DNA from: Tricholoma matsutake
Taxonomy: Eukaryota; Basidiomycota; Agaricomycetes; Agaricales; Tricholomataceae
Length of the DNA: 64,000 nucleotides
Direction: 5' to 3'
Assembly (NCBI GenBank): GCA_026075535.2
Contig: AP026547.1
Location: 3,658,001-3,722,000 of the forward strand
How positions within the stretch are numbered: the stretch's first letter is position 1; the number at the start of each line of letters is the position of its first letter. The notes under the pieces were generated by a model. The model ran no database searches. It saw only the letters and a list, made by a program, of their open reading frames with translations, and had not been told where the DNA came from. Position numbers and translations under genes: made by a program. Positions 29,774 through 42,310 of this stretch are shown here, piece by piece.

Positions 29774-30746
29774 ACAGCAGCATGTCGGCCCCTCCAAACC
29801 GAAGGCTGCAAAGCCTTCGCCTACTGTACATGGACCGTCGAGAAGACAGGTCCTGGTTCACGTTCGTCCCCCCCTTGGGGAGGAGACGAACCCTGCTGAC
29901 TTTCTGGACCAAGTCCGAATCACCCTAGCGCTGCACCACTCCAAACTAGTGGCCCAGTCTGCATCGATGCATGCTGGCAATTTGTCAGTGGCTACTGACG
30001 TTGTGGCCTCTGAGGAGGACCTTCGTTGCTTCAAGGAGGCCACCCACAAGGCGTTCCCTTTCGCGTTGCAGGTAGACGCAGCGTTACCCACCTCCACGTC
30101 GTACCTCAAGCTGGTCGACGTGCCGTTCATCGCAAACGACAAGGCTCTAACACCTGATGTTGTTATAGCACACCTGGGGAAGTCCAGAATATCGGACCTC
30201 GCTGTGTTACAAGTCCCCCCCCGTGTAGTACGTGATTCGAGAATGTCGGATACGTGCACCGTCTATCTCAACATCGCTGACTCGGTCAGCGGTGCACGAG
30301 CCAAGGCTCTTATCGGTCGGGGCGTTCAATTTGGACGCTACGTCGCCTACATTAGGGCTGCCAGGGCAAACCCAGGCTTACCCCTCTGCCAACGCTGCTG
30401 GAAGTGGGGCCATCCCACCTCAGCATGCAGAGCTCCACAGACCAAGTGTCCAATCTGTGCAGGTCCACACCGCAAGGAGCACCATCGTGCCCTCGCAGGG
30501 TGTTGCAAGGGAAACGCGAAAGCAAACCCTCCCATTCCAGCCACCCCAGAGGGTGTTGCCTGTCCTCATCCGGCTAGGTGCTCGAACTGCCGGAAGAATC
30601 ACGCATCAGACGATCGTCGATGCAATTTTTGGCGACATCGCTTTGATCGAGACTGGATCAAAGCTCGCTATGACGAGGTGAGTGCAAGACGTAACTCTCG
30701 CTCTCCTCCTAATTACCTTCCCGCAGGACGCGGTGGCCGAACGTAA
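29774..30746 (+). CDS. LINE E ORF1, C-terminal part, open
   Basis: About 323 codons, open from the truncation to TAA at 30744-30746, with no start of its own because the N-terminal half is absent. All three zinc knuckles are kept (first CQRCWKWGHPTSAC, then CPIC, then CSNC). It belongs to the LINE A/C-like subfamily (EETNPADF, ASEEDLRCF). It is a partial gene, probably not translated correctly. Confidence 0.85.
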
Positions 30747-33700
30747 ATGAGGGATAGACTTAGATCTACGCCACAGTTATGAATATTTAGTCAAAATGTA
30801 AACCGTAATTGGGGGTACATGGACTCTTTACTGGCCGACTTCGTAGATGACTACGATCTGCTTTTCATCCAAGAGCCGCCTTGGCGCTTAATAAGACACG
30901 CCCCTTCTGCCCACAACAGGGAAGGGGAGGAAGTTATTGGCGCACCAATGAGCCCTAATTGGGGTACCTTGGTGCACCCGTCGGGGATTGACTCCCCTCC
31001 ACGCGTTGCCGTCTACTTTGCGAACAGCATCGCTAATCTAAGACCCGGTCTCAGACGAGATCTGATCGACGATCGTGACATCCTTCTCTTTTCATTGGGA
31101 ATAGGGGAAGACGTCATGCTACTCGCTAACGTCTATTCAGATAGCCAACACTCAGCCATCACGCTCCTATTTGAGAACGTCATGCTGATCCCTCGCCTAC
31201 ACTTCATGTGTGGCGACTTCAACGTGAGACATGCCTCCTGGGACCCCCAGGGACCTGAGCACTCTATTCATGCTGACCACTTAGTGGAAACGGCTACGGC
31301 ATTAGGCCTGACTAGAGCTCTACCAGTAGTGGAGGGCCCTACCCACTTCCCCCCACAACAGGGCCTTCACCCCACGGTGATCGACCTGATGTTCGTACCT
31401 ACGGATCTTAGATTTGTACTGTACTGCGAGATTGTACCTGAAGCCAGGGGAACGTCTGACCACGCCCCCCTGACGTTAGTACTACCTGGTCCGGGATCGT
31501 TGGTTCCGGTTACCAAGTGGGCCATCAAAAAAGGATCCGAGGAGGAAGCATCCTATCGGGATGCGGTCTCCTCCGCTTTAACTCCGTGGCTAAATTGGCA
31601 CGGAAATACTTCGGCAGAGATCGATGATGTCGTTTCGGCGATATCAACGATCTTAAACAAGGCATGGGAAAACCATGCCAAGGAATCCCGCCTCGGCAAG
31701 TCGTCCAAAAGCTGGTGGACAGACGAATGCAGCGGTGCCCTAGACGCTTACAGAGCATCTCGAGACGAGGGGGACTGGAAGCTCTATAGGAAAGTCATGC
31801 GACATGCAAAGCGCGACTTCTTTGACGACCGTATCCAGGAAGTGGCTACGATGAACAGACGACCCTGGGACTTGATGTCTTGGACTCGTCAACGCAACCT
31901 CCCATCATACGAGGCTATCTCCTATCGGGAAGAACCCTGCAATGATCTGGACTCCCTCTGGGCTGCCCTTGATGGGTCCTATAACGCCGCCTCAGATCGA
32001 GTAGTCGATCTGAGCATTCTCGATGAACTTGATCCGGTGCCTGAAAGGGCCTGGATCCCGTTCTCCGTTACGGAAATGAAAGAAGCGCTTAACGCGTGCT
32101 CTTCCCGTTCCGCTCCAGGTCCCGATCATGTTACGTGGTCGCACCTTAAACACTGGTGCAGCAACCCAGAAGTGGCAGGGCTCATCACCCGCATTGCTGA
32201 GGCGTGCATCACCACTGGTCACTGGCCAGCCCACTTTAAGGAATCCCTGTCGGTTATTATCCCGAAGCCAGGGAAACCTAACTATTCTACCCCTAAGTCG
32301 TTCAGGCCCATCGTGCTTCTGAACACTCTGGGCAAATTAGTCGAAAAGATGTTGTCTAGACGACTTCAATTCGACGGTGTCGCACACGAGGCCTTCGAGC
32401 AAAACCAGTTCGGGGGTGTCGCCCAGCGTTCCACTGAGGACGCAGGAATCTACCTCACCCATCTTGTCAGGGCAGGATGGGCGAAAGGACTCAAGACGAG
32501 TGTTGTCACTTTCAACATCGCTCAATTCTTCCCCTCCTTGAACCACCAGGTTCTACTGGAGATCATCTCTCGGTCGGGGTTCCCTGCGCAAGTAGTGAAC
32601 TTCTTCCGTTCATATCTAGTCGGTTGCAAAATGACCTACAAGTGGAACGCTTTCTCATCTGGCTCCTTTGCAGCAGATGTGGGAGTGGGCCAAGGCTCTG
32701 CCTTGTCCCCTGTCTTGTCGGCATTGTACCTCACGCCCATCATGAAGCTCTTCAGAAGAAGCGAAATCGGCAGAGATGTCGATCTCATGTCCTATGTAGA
32801 CGATGGTACCCTCATCGCCCGCTCTCCACAGCTGGAGGACAACCTCCCCCTGCTAAAAAAAGCGTATGGCTGGATATTCCAGGCGTTCACTTCCCTCGGG
32901 CTTGTCCTTGAACACGACAAGTCTGAAATCTTTCACTTCTCAAGGGCAAGGAGATTCACTCCCTTACCCATCGATCTAGGCTTTGCCCCATACACGGGCA
33001 ACACCCCCCTCAAACCCAAGGTTACCTGGAGGTACCTTGGCTTCTTTTTTGACCGCAAACTCTCCTTCAAGGAGCACACGCGGTTCTACTCCACCCAAGC
33101 CCTCACCACTGCGAGAGCGATGGGAATGCTTGGCAATTCTGTCAGAGGGCTAACCCCTATGCAGAAACGCCTTCTGTACCGTTCATGCATTGTACCCATT
33201 ATGACTTATGGACTCAGGTTATGGCACTTCAAAGGCGCTCGCGTCAAAGGTGTCATCAAAACGTTGGCCCAAGTGCAGTCCATCGCTGCACGTTGGATCC
33301 TCGGTGCATTCAGAACCACCCCAATCGGTGGCCTGGAAAGTATCGCTGGACTGCTGCCTATGCAGCTGCTACTGCGTCGCTTGGTCGACAGAGGGGTATT
33401 CAGAACCCCTCTATTGGCTCCATCACACCCCCTAAGAGCGATCTTAGGGCCCAATCACATCGGCACCACCCACTCTCATGAGCTTGGACTCTGGGGAGGG
33501 GACGTGCTCGACACACTTAACCTGCAAGGTCCATCTGTCGCCTCGGCCGCAGCGCTGGCCCTGGTACCAGGTGATGAATTCGACCCCTTTGGGGAAGAAA
33601 ACACACCCGGAAACAGAGTGAAGGATCTATTTCCCACTCGTTTTTCCTCTCATCGCCTCACCTCTAAGGAGGATGGAGCGAGGAACTCTTACAGGAGTGA

Positions 33701-34616
33701 CCTCGATAAGGCCTGGGTCTCTGCCCAGGCTGAGGAAGACACTCTCGTCGTCGCAGTGGACGCTTCGGTGCCCACGGATGCCAAATTTCAAGCTGTCGCC
33801 TGCGCTCTTGTCTTCGGACAGGGAGAACAGGTCGATCGGATTGTCTCAGCTTCAGGGAGGAGAACCCCCCCAGAGGTCGAACTCTTTGCTCTCCAACTGG
33901 GTGTCTCGGCTGCTTGCAGCAGACGATGCAAAAAGTTGGTGATCTTCTCGGATTCTACTACGGGCATTGAGTCCCTAATCGATCCTAAACCACGTTCTGA
34001 GCAAGTCTTTGCTCTGGACGCCTGCCGCTCCCTTCGTCCCTGGCTAGCCGGGGACGAGGAGAGGAACGTAACATTCTGGCATGTCCCCTCGAAATTCGAG
34101 TGGAACGTACACAAGATGGCTCATGATGTTGCTACATCAACCAAGATCTCCATGGGCAGACACCCTCGGACGTCTCTAGACTACCTTAAAAATCAGGTCG
34201 AGAAGGCCATTTGTAAGGATTGGCACACCCGGTTCGCAGATCCTGCGTACCGCGGACGACACTTCTACCAACTCAAAGGAGTAGGCGGAAAACCAGTATT
34301 ACCCTCGACTCACAAAGGTGGGCCTTGGCTGAAAGTTATGGGGAGCAACACTACGTTGACTTCCCGTTCAACTCATATGATCACTGGCCATGCTCCCATA
34401 GGGGAGTATCGTCAACGTCTATCCCTCGACGGGGAGTACCAATGTTGGTGCCTTGGTCCCGACATACAAACTCGGGACCATCTGCTACGCATCTGCCCTA
34501 AGGTGGATCGCAAAGAAACTCGTGCGAGCCCAGACTCTGTCGAAGGCTTCCACGAATTTATGGACAACAATCCTGCACTGGGATCGTTCAACTCACTTGC
34601 GTGGGATCCAGGATAG
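30747..34616 (+). pseudogene. LINE E ORF2, full length but with an early stop and a dead RT site
   Basis: It has 1290 codons from ATG 30747 to TAG 34616. Codon 12 is TGA (30780-30782; CGA in others). After that the frame is open, and an internal ATG at 30819 could start a protein lacking 24 residues. In RT motif A the catalytic Asp of FDIAQFF is Asn (AAC at 32514-32516), which should abolish polymerase activity. Nearby, GRKTTY is GCKMTY. All three changes fit CpG transitions. Endonuclease, YVDD, RNase H and the C-terminal knuckle are unchanged. Confidence 0.9.
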
Positions 34617-35163
34617 GTTGTGCGCGCAGGGCGTATGACCCTCGTCTGGTTCTGGCTAGTGTTATCGGTATGTCGGGGTGGCCGTAGGGCACCAGACGAG
34701 TCCGTTAACCCTCATAAAGGGGGCCCACCCGTGTTCAGGAGCGACTGTCAGGGAGGGGGGACACGAAACTAGGTACTGGTTCGGGGAGGCGCCTGAGCGC
34801 TCTCAGATCCACTGTCGGTTGCGCGTTACAGCCTCGACGCTGACTACGCCTTCCTTTCCGAGCTGAGAGGCTCACGTCGGGGCGGCAGTTTCCCCTAAAT
34901 CTTGCACTCATACCCGTAGGGATTCGGGGACACGACATCGTCACACTCGGGTTGTCGGTACGCCACCACTGGCAAGTCCGTTTACTCGATAAAGGGGGCC
35001 CCCTTAGTAGTCATTGCAGCTATCCAGGTGGTTGGTGCGAAGATTAGCAGGAGGAGGACTTGGGCTGGGCGTAGTGTACTTCGTTTGTATGTCTCTACCG
35101 CGGACTGCGATCGGGCGCCGCGTTATAAACTTCTGACCCAAAAAAAAAAAAAAAAAAAAAAAA

Positions 35164-37236
35164 CCAAAGCCCTTACTACTGCAAGGGCAATGGGAATGCT
35201 CGGCAATTCTGTCAGAGGGTTAACCCCTATGCAGAAACGCCTTCTATACCGCTCGTGTGTCATACCTATTATGACATATGGGCTTAGACTATGGCATTTC
35301 AAAGGCGCTCGCATCAAAGGAGTCATCAAAACGTTGGCCCAGGTGCAGTCCATCGCTGCACGCTGGATCCTCGGTGCATTCAGAACCACCCCAATTGGTG
35401 GCCTGGAAAGTATCGCAGGACTGCTGCCTATGCAGCTATTACTGCGTCGTCTAGTCGATAGAGGGGTATTCAGAACCCCTCTATTGGCTCCATCTCACCC
35501 CCTAAGAGCGATCTTAGGGCCCAATCATGTCGGCACCACCCACTCTCATGAGCTAGGACTCTGGGGAGGGAACGTGCTTGACACACTCAACCTGCAAGGC
35601 CCATCAGTCGCCTCGGCTGCAGCCCTGGCCCTCGTACCAGGCGATGAATTCGACCCCTTTGGGGAAGAAAACACACCTGGAAACAGAGTGAAGGATCTGT
35701 TCCCCACTCGCTTCTCCTCTCATCGCCTCACCTCTAAGGAGGATGGAGCGAGGAATTCTTACAGGAGCGACCTCGATAAAGCCTGGGCTTCTGCCCAGGT
35801 GGAGGTTGACGCTCTCGTCATTGCAGTGGACGCCTCAGTGCCCACTGATGCTAAATTTCAAGCTGTCGCCTGCGCCCTTGTCTTCGGACAGGGAGAACAG
35901 GTGGATCGCGTTGTCTCAGCTTCTGGGAGGAGAACCCCCCCGGAAGTCGAACTCTTCGCTCTCCAACTGGGCGTCTCAGCTGCTTGCAGCAGAGGATGCA
36001 AAAAGTTGGTGATATTTTCGGATTCTACTACGGGCATTGAGTCCCTAATCGATCCAAAACCACGGTCTGGGCAAATCTTCGCCCTGGACGCTTGTCGCTC
36101 CCTCCGCCCCTGGCTTGCTGGGGACGAGGAGAGAAACATTACTTTCTGGCATGTCCCCTCGAAGTTCGAGTGGAACGTACATAAGATGGCTCACGATGTA
36201 GCTACATCTACCAAGATCTCCGTGGGCAGACACCCGCGGACGTCTCTAGATTACCTTAAAAATCAGGTCGAAAAGGCCGTTTGCAAGGAATGGCACACCC
36301 AGTTCGCAGATCCTGCGTACCGTGGACGACACTTCTACCAACTCAAAGGAGTTGGTGGAAAACCGGTATTACCCTCGACTCACAAAGGTGGGCCTTGGCT
36401 GAAAGTTATGGGGAGCAACACTACGTTGACTTCCCGTTCAACTCATATGATCACTGGCCATGCTCCCATAGGGGAGTATCGTCAATGTCTATCCCTCGAC
36501 GGGGAGTACCAATGTTGGTGCCTTGGTCCCGACATACAAACTCGGGACCATCTGCTACGCGTCTGCCCTAAGGTGGATCGCAAAGAAACTCGTGCAAGCC
36601 CAGACTCTGTCGAAGGCTTCCATGAATTCATGGACAACAATCCTGCACTAGGATCGTTCAACTCACCCGCGTGGGACCCAGGATAGGTTGTGCGCGCAGG
36701 GCGTATGACCCCCGTCTGGTTCTAGCTAGTGTTATCGGTATGTCGGGGTGGCCGTTGGGCACCAGACGAGTCCGTTAACCCTCATAAAGGGGGCCCACCT
36801 GTGTTCAGGAGCGACTGTCAGGGAGGGGGGACACGAAACTAGGTACTGGTTCGGGGAGGCGCCTGAGCGCTTCCAGATCCTCTGTCGGTTGTGCGTTGCG
36901 ACGAGCGAGTCGGCTACGCCCTCCTTTCTGAGCTGAGAGGCTCACGTCGGGGCGGCAGTTTCCCCTAAATCTTGCACTCATACCCGTAGGGATTCGGGGA
37001 ACACGACATCGTCAAGCTCGGGTTGTCGGTACGCCACCACTGGCAAGTCCGTTTACTCGATAAAGGGGGCCCCCTTAGTAGTCATTGCAGCTATCCAGGT
37101 GGTTGGTGCGAAGATTAGCAGGAGGAGGACTTGGGCTGGGCGTAGTGTACTTCGTTTGTATGTCTCTACCGCGGACTGCGATCGGGCGCCGCGTTATAAA
37201 CTTTTGACCCAAAAAAAAAAAAAAAAAAAAAAAAAA
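35164..37236 (+). mobile_element. LINE copy F, strongly 5'-truncated
   Basis: Starts in ORF2 after RT motif E (codons for TKALTT), immediately after the A-tail of LINE E. It keeps the ORF2 C-terminal 40 percent, 3' UTR 36687-37210 and a 26-nt A-tail (37211-37236). The next base is internal to an NA element (NA6). Confidence 0.9.
35166..36686 (+). CDS. LINE F ORF2, C-terminal fragment (RNase H and knuckle)
   Basis: 506 codons plus stop, open throughout, with no start of its own. It includes the region after RT, the RNase H domain (AVDASVP, EVELFALQ, FSDSTTG, AHDVAT) and the C-terminal CX1CX9HX4C knuckle, ending in WDPG. It is a truncated relic in good condition, which suggests a young insertion. 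Confidence 0.85.
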   Translation, partial: KALTTARAMGMLGNSVRGLTPMQKRLLYRSCVIPIMTYGLRLWHFKGARIKGVIKTLAQVQSIAARWILGAFRTTPIGGLESIAGLLPMQLLLRRLVDRGVFRTPLLAPSHPLRAILGPNHVGTTHSHELGLWGGNVLDTLNLQGPSVASAAALALVPGDEFDPFGEENTPGNRVKDLFPTRFSSHRLTSKEDGARNSYRSDLDKAWASAQVEVDALVIAVDASVPTDAKFQAVACALVFGQGEQVDRVVSASGRRTPPEVELFALQLGVSAACSRGCKKLVIFSDSTTGIESLIDPKPRSGQIFALDACRSLRPWLAGDEERNITFWHVPSKFEWNVHKMAHDVATSTKISVGRHPRTSLDYLKNQVEKAVCKEWHTQFADPAYRGRHFYQLKGVGGKPVLPSTHKGGPWLKVMGSNTTLTSRSTHMITGHAPIGEYRQCLSLDGEYQCWCLGPDIQTRDHLLRVCPKVDRKETRASPDSVEGFHEFMDNNPALGSFNSPAWDPG

Positions 37237-37434
37237 CAATGACCAGGGCATCCACAGAGATCGGATGGACGGATCTCTTAGCAAATCAGGGCAAGCCTGG
37301 AGACGCCGAGAGCGTTCGTGATGGTGAAATCCGATCGAAAATCGGACAAAAATTGAAGTGTCGACGTCGCGTGCAACATTGAGCAGAGGTGTTTACCACT
37401 ATTTATGGTGGTTGTAACAAGTCAAGGAGCGGTG
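37237..37434 (-). mobile_element. NA6, 5'-end fragment of an NA element
   Basis: Only ~200 nt of an NA leader remain: the right half from CAATGACC to the 5' terminus (CAAGTCAAGGAGCG). In complete copies CAATGACC is preceded by GTCAAAAA, so the A-tail of LINE F ends exactly at an A-run in NA6. The remainder of NA6 is not next to any left boundary inside the window. Confidence 0.85.
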
Positions 37435-37971
37435 ACCCAGCATTCCACTGAGGATGCAGGAATCTACCTTACCCATCTTGTTAGAGCAGGATGGGCCAAA
37501 GGGCTCAATACGAGCGTTGTTGCCTTTGACATCGCTCAGTTCTTCCCCTCCTTGAACCACCAAGTCCTGCTGGAGATTATCTCTCGGTCAGGGTTCCCTG
37601 CGCAAGTAGTGAACTTCTTCCGTTCATATCTGGTTGGTCGCAAGACAACCTACAAATGGAACACTTTCTCATCTGGCTCCTTCGCAGCTGATGTGGGGGT
37701 GGGACAAGGGTCTGCCTTGTCCCCTGTCTTATCGGCGTTATATCTGACGCCCATCATGAAACTCTTCAGAAGAAGCGAAATCGGGAGAGATGTTGATCTC
37801 ATGTCTTATGTGGATGATGGCACCCTCATCGCCCGCTCTCCACAGTTGGAGGATAACCTCCCCCTTCTCAAAACAGCGTATGGCTGGATCTTCCAGGCAT
37901 TCACCTCCCTCGGACTTGTCCTAGAACATGACAAGTCCGAAATATTCCACTTCTCAAGGGCGAGGAGATTC

Positions 37972-37986
37972 ACTCCCTTGCCCATT
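37972..37986. repeat. Target-site duplication of NA7 (left copy)
   Basis: ACTCCCTTGCCCATT is at 37972-37986 and at 39840-39854, flanking NA7. Confidence 0.92.
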
Positions 37987-39839
37987 TTTTTTTTTTTTTT
38001 TTTTTGGGTCAACAATTTATAACGCGGGGCTCGATCGCAGTCCGCGGAGCAGGATACAAACTTGGGTACTACTATAACTACGCTTCCCCTCACCCATATC
38101 CTACCCAGGTCCTCGTTTTAGCCACTTTAGGCGGGCAGTGCCACAGACGTTGGCCTCTCAGCCAGGAAAGGCAATAATCTGGAGGGGGAGACCCCCTCCC
38201 GAAGCTAGCCATTAGATCGTCAGCTGGTGCGAAGCGGTCCCCCAGCCACATATCCAACCGAAGTCAGATCAGGCGCGGCCGTGTTAATTCACTGTAAATC
38301 CCCCCTTGCGGGAGGAATAACTGTCCGCATACTCCCAGCCAATGAGGATTGACCACCCCGGATGAACGAGGTGGACCATCACCGTGTCATGCACGAGTAA
38401 CAGTAATGTGGCAGCTGGTTGTTCACCTGGTTATTCACCGGAACCGCCGTAAGCAGGGGGCCAAAGCCCCCCTCGAGCAAATGCACTCGATAGCAATTTC
38501 CCCCCCGCAGCGGGGAGAACGTAAAGGGTAGCGACATTTGTCACCAACCCGACAGCAGCCAGCGGACTGGCGGTGATGGGTGTGGAGCAGGATGCCCCAC
38601 ACAAGTAGCAGCACGGCCATCTGTGATGATGACGGCACTGTACTGGGAACGAGGGTTCCCCAGATTGGAGCTCTGCTAGAGCTGTTGGCATCGCCACACA
38701 GGAAGCTGGAACAGCTTCCGGAGGCGTAGGATCATTGGAACGATCGTCTCTGGTTGTCCACTTGGGCATCAGGAGCAAGTTAGTACTGGTATATGATGCA
38801 AGTGATCGAAATACGCAGCGTGCAGTGTAAGCGAGGGCCTCCTGCCTAGCAAGAGAGTCCACGTAGTCGTCAGGGTCGGGGAGGTCCTCCCCGGCCCACA
38901 GATCTCAAACTGCCTAGGGCAGCTGCTACCTCCAGTTCATTCTGTGAGAACTGGGTGTCGTAGTCTTGGGCATCATCACCAACGATGTCACCCATAATCA
39001 AGGTGGGGTCGTGAAGGCCCCAGCGTGTGGTTTGGTCTCTGTGCAGCCATTTGGGCATTGAGAGTGAGTTAGCACAGGTAAATGACGATAACAGTCAAAG
39101 TACGTAGCGTAAGATCGATAACAGATGGCCCCTTATCTCAGTTCCAGGTCCACCCGATATAGCCTCCAAATGCTCCGAGGGGGCGAACAGGCCGCGCATC
39201 CTGTTGCCTGGTGGGAGAAGATTGAACCCGGGTCATAACACCCCAGAGGAGTGAGCACCGGAGGTGAGGAGTTGGTGGTGAAATGCGGCCACCAGAGCAT
39301 CGACCTAGATATCAGGGGGCACCGTCACCCGGCCCCTTTTAGCGACGGTGTATTCCAACAGGTAGTCAGTGTAGCTTGTCCCTAGTAGTAGTGACTCACA
39401 TAGCATGGAGGTTGGAAGCCCCAGAGACGACCAGCAGTCCAGTAACGATGTCCCTCCCCCTGAGCCAGACCTCCCCCAACTAAACAAGTGCGTCGACTTG
39501 GGCGAGCGTTGAAGCAGGCATCCCACACCCACTCTAAGCCCCCATAGGGACCTAGACTACTCTTTCATAGACACCACTCACCTAGCCAGGATCCTCGAAG
39601 CACAGGGGAACGAGACGAATAGCAGCCATTGTCAAAAACAATGACCGGGGCATCCCCGGGGATCGGATGGACGGATCTCTTAGCAAATCAGGGCAGGCCT
39701 GGAGACGCCGAGAGCGTTCGTGATGGTGAAATCTGATCGAAAATCGGATGTAAATTGAAGTGTCGACGTCGCGTGCAACGTTGAGCAGAGGTGTTTACCA
39801 CTATTTATGGTGGTTGTAACAAGTCAAGGAGCGATGACG
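37987..39839 (-). mobile_element. NA7, type III element
   Basis: This 1.85-kb antisense insertion has a T-run 37987-38005 and a 5' end at 39839. It has a type III coding region and lacks 15 nt around the GGGGGC hairpin compared with NA5 (the CTGCCAGCACATG segment). The leader hairpin 2 arms differ here (TCTGAT on one strand only). Confidence 0.9.
38431..39058 (-). pseudogene. Type III NA coding remnant in NA7
   Basis: Start at 39058 (MPKWLHRDQTTRWG), the shared frameshift, then a stop after GGPPRP. The duplicated start (MPKWTTRDD) lies further along. It is not functional. Confidence 0.8.
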
Positions 39840-42295
39840 ACTCCCTTGCCCATTGACCTCGGCTTTGCCCCATACACGGGCAATACCCCCCTCAAACCCA
39901 AGGTTACCTGGAGGTACCTCGGATTTTTCTTCGATCGCAAACTCTCCTTCAAGGAGCATACGCGGTTTTACTCCACCAAAGCCCTTACTACTGCAAGGGC
40001 AATGGGAATGCTCGGCAATTCTGTCAGAGGGCTAACCCCTATGCAGAAACGCCTCCCGTACCGTTCATGTGTCATGCCTATCATGACTTACGGTCTGAGA
40101 CTCTGGCACTTCAAAGGCGCACGCGTCAAGGGTGTCATCAAAGCATTGACCCAGGTGCAGTCCATCGCTGCATGCTGGATCCTCGGTGCATTCCAAACCA
40201 CCCCCATCGGGGGGTTGGAGAGTATCGCAGGACTGCTGCCCATGCAGCTGTTACTGCATCGTCTAGTTGACAGAGGAGTGTTTAGAACCCCCCTATTGGC
40301 TCCATCACACCCCCTAAGAGCTATCTTAGGGCCCAATCACGTCGGCACTACCCACTCTCATCAGCTAGGTCTCTGGGGTGCAAACGTGCTCGACACACTC
40401 ACCCTACAGGGCCCATCCGTCGCCTCGGCTGCAGCATTGGCCCTTGTAACAGGTGATGAATTCGACCCCTTCAGGGAAGAAAACACACCCGGAAATAGAG
40501 TGAAGGATCTGTTCCCCACTCGTTTCTCCTCTCATCGCCTCACCTCTAAGGAGGATGGAGCGAGGAATTCTTACAGGAGTGACCTCGACAAGGCCTGGGC
40601 CTCTGCCCAGGTGGAGGACGACACTCTCGTCGTTGCAGTGGATGCTTCGGTGCCCACAGATGCTAAATTCCAAGCGGTCGCTTGTGCTCTTGTCTTTGGA
40701 CAGGGAGAACAGGTCGATCACGTTGTCTCAGCTTCTGGAAGAAGAACCCCCCCAGAAGTTGAACTCTTCACTCTCCAACTAGGCGTCTCAGCTGCTTGCA
40801 GCAGAGGATGCAAAAAGTTGGTGATCTTTTCGGATTCTACTATGGGCATTGAGTCCCTAATCAATCCTAAACCACGCTCTGGACAAATCTTTGCCCTGGA
40901 CGCTTGTTGCTCTCTTCGCCCCTGGCTAGCTGGGGATGAGGAGAGAAACGTTACATTCTGGCACGTCCCATCGAAATTTGAGTGGAACATACACAAGATG
41001 GCTCATGATGTAGCTACATCTACCAAGATCTCTGTAGGCAGACACCCACAGACGTCTTTGTACTACCTTAAAAACCAGGTCGAAAAGGCCATTTGTAAGG
41101 ATTGGCACACCCGGTTCTCAGATCCGGCGTATCGTGGACGGCATTTCTACCAACTCAAAGAAGTAGGTGGAAAACCAGTATTACCCTCGACTCACAAAGG
41201 TGGGCCCTGGCTGAAAGTAATGGTAAGTAACACTATGATGACTTCTCGTTCAACCCGTATGATCACTGGCCATGCTCCTATAGGGGAGTATCGTCAATGT
41301 CTCTCCCTCGACGGGGAGTACCAATGTTGGTGCCTTGGTCCCGAGATACAAACTCGTGACCATCTGCTTCGCATCTGCCCCAAGGTGGATCGCAAAGAGA
41401 CTCGTGCGAGCCCAGACTCCGTTGAAGGCTTCCACGAATTCATGGACAACAACCCGGTCCTCGGGTCGTTCAACTCACTTGCATGGGATCCAGGATAGGC
41501 TGTACATGCAGGGCGTATGACCCTCGTCTGGTCCTTTTTTTTTTTTTTTTGGGTCAACAATTGATAACGCGGGGCTCAATTGCAGTCCGCGGAGCAGGAT
41601 ACAAACTTGGGTACTACTGTAACTATGCTTCCCCTCACCCATATCCTACCCAGGTCCTCGTTTTAGCCACTTTAGGCGGGCAGTGCCACAGACGTTGGCC
41701 TCTCAGCCAGGAAAGGCAATAATCTGGAGGGGGAGCCCCCCCTCCCGAAGCTAGCCATTAACTCGTCTGCCAGTGCAGAACGGTCCCCCAGCCACATATC
41801 CAACCGAAGTCAGATCAGGCGTGGCCGTGTTAATTCACTGTAAATCCCCCCTTGCAGGAGGAATAACCGTCTGCATGCTCCTGGCCAGCGAGGATTGACC
41901 ACTCCAGACGAATGAGGTGGACCATCACCGTGCTCCCGCACGAGTGACAGAGATGTGGTAGCTGGTTGTTCCCCTGGTTATTCACCAGAACTACCGTGGA
42001 TAGGGGGCCAAGGCCCCCTTCGAGTAGATGCTGATGAGGGCATACGCTCGGTAACAACATCCCCCCCGCAGTGGGGAGAAGGTAGAGGGAAGCGACAGAC
42101 TGCCACTATCCCGATATCGGCCACCAACCAATTGGTGGGAGTAGATGTGGGGGGGTGACACCCCCCTTTCAGTAGCGTCGTGATGAGGATGAGGGTTCCC
42201 CATGATGGAGCTCTGCATGAGCTGCCTGCCTAGCCGCGTAGGAAGCCCTGAAGGCTGCCGGTGACGTGAGATCGAGAGGCAATCCGGCAGCTGCT

Positions 42296-42310
42296 AGTTC
42301 TGCCGACATT
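42296..42310. repeat. Target-site duplication of NA9 (left copy)
   Basis: AGTTCTGCCGACATT is at 42296-42310 and at 44534-44548. NA9 is thus an NA inserted in an NA. Confidence 0.92.

Larger units (their letters stand above)
29773..35163 (+). mobile_element. LINE copy E, 5'-truncated in ORF1
   Basis: Begins at the codons for IQQHV, about 20 nt downstream of the LINE D start point in element coordinates, directly after the A-tail of LINE D. It has ORF1 3' half, full-length ORF2, 3' UTR 34617-35139 and a 24-nt A-tail (35140-35163). There is no insertion within it. Confidence 0.92.
37435..41498 (+). pseudogene. LINE G ORF2 fragment, disrupted by NA7
   Basis: The coding parts are 37435-37986 (RT motif A FDIAQFF, motif B GQGSALSP, motif C YVDDGT) and 39855-41498 (RT thumb, RNase H, terminal knuckle, TAG at 41496-41498). 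No stop or shift is seen apart from the insertion, although many residues differ from the other copies (for example RSCVMPIM, AACWILGAFQ, SDSTMGIESLINPK). It is truncated at the 5' side. Confidence 0.87.
37435..41534 (+). mobile_element. LINE copy G, fragment split by NA7
   Basis: ORF2 sequence from RT motif 2a (QHSTEDAG) to the stop, plus the first ~35 nt of the 3' UTR, where NA8 is inserted (41535). NA7 lies at 37987-39839. The missing 5' part would be left of NA6, the missing 3' UTR right of NA8; neither is found in the window. Confidence 0.88.

Noticed and set aside
36960..37080. Host gene or promoter between LINE F and NA6
   Set aside because: The sequence is the ordinary LINE 3' UTR seen in every copy.
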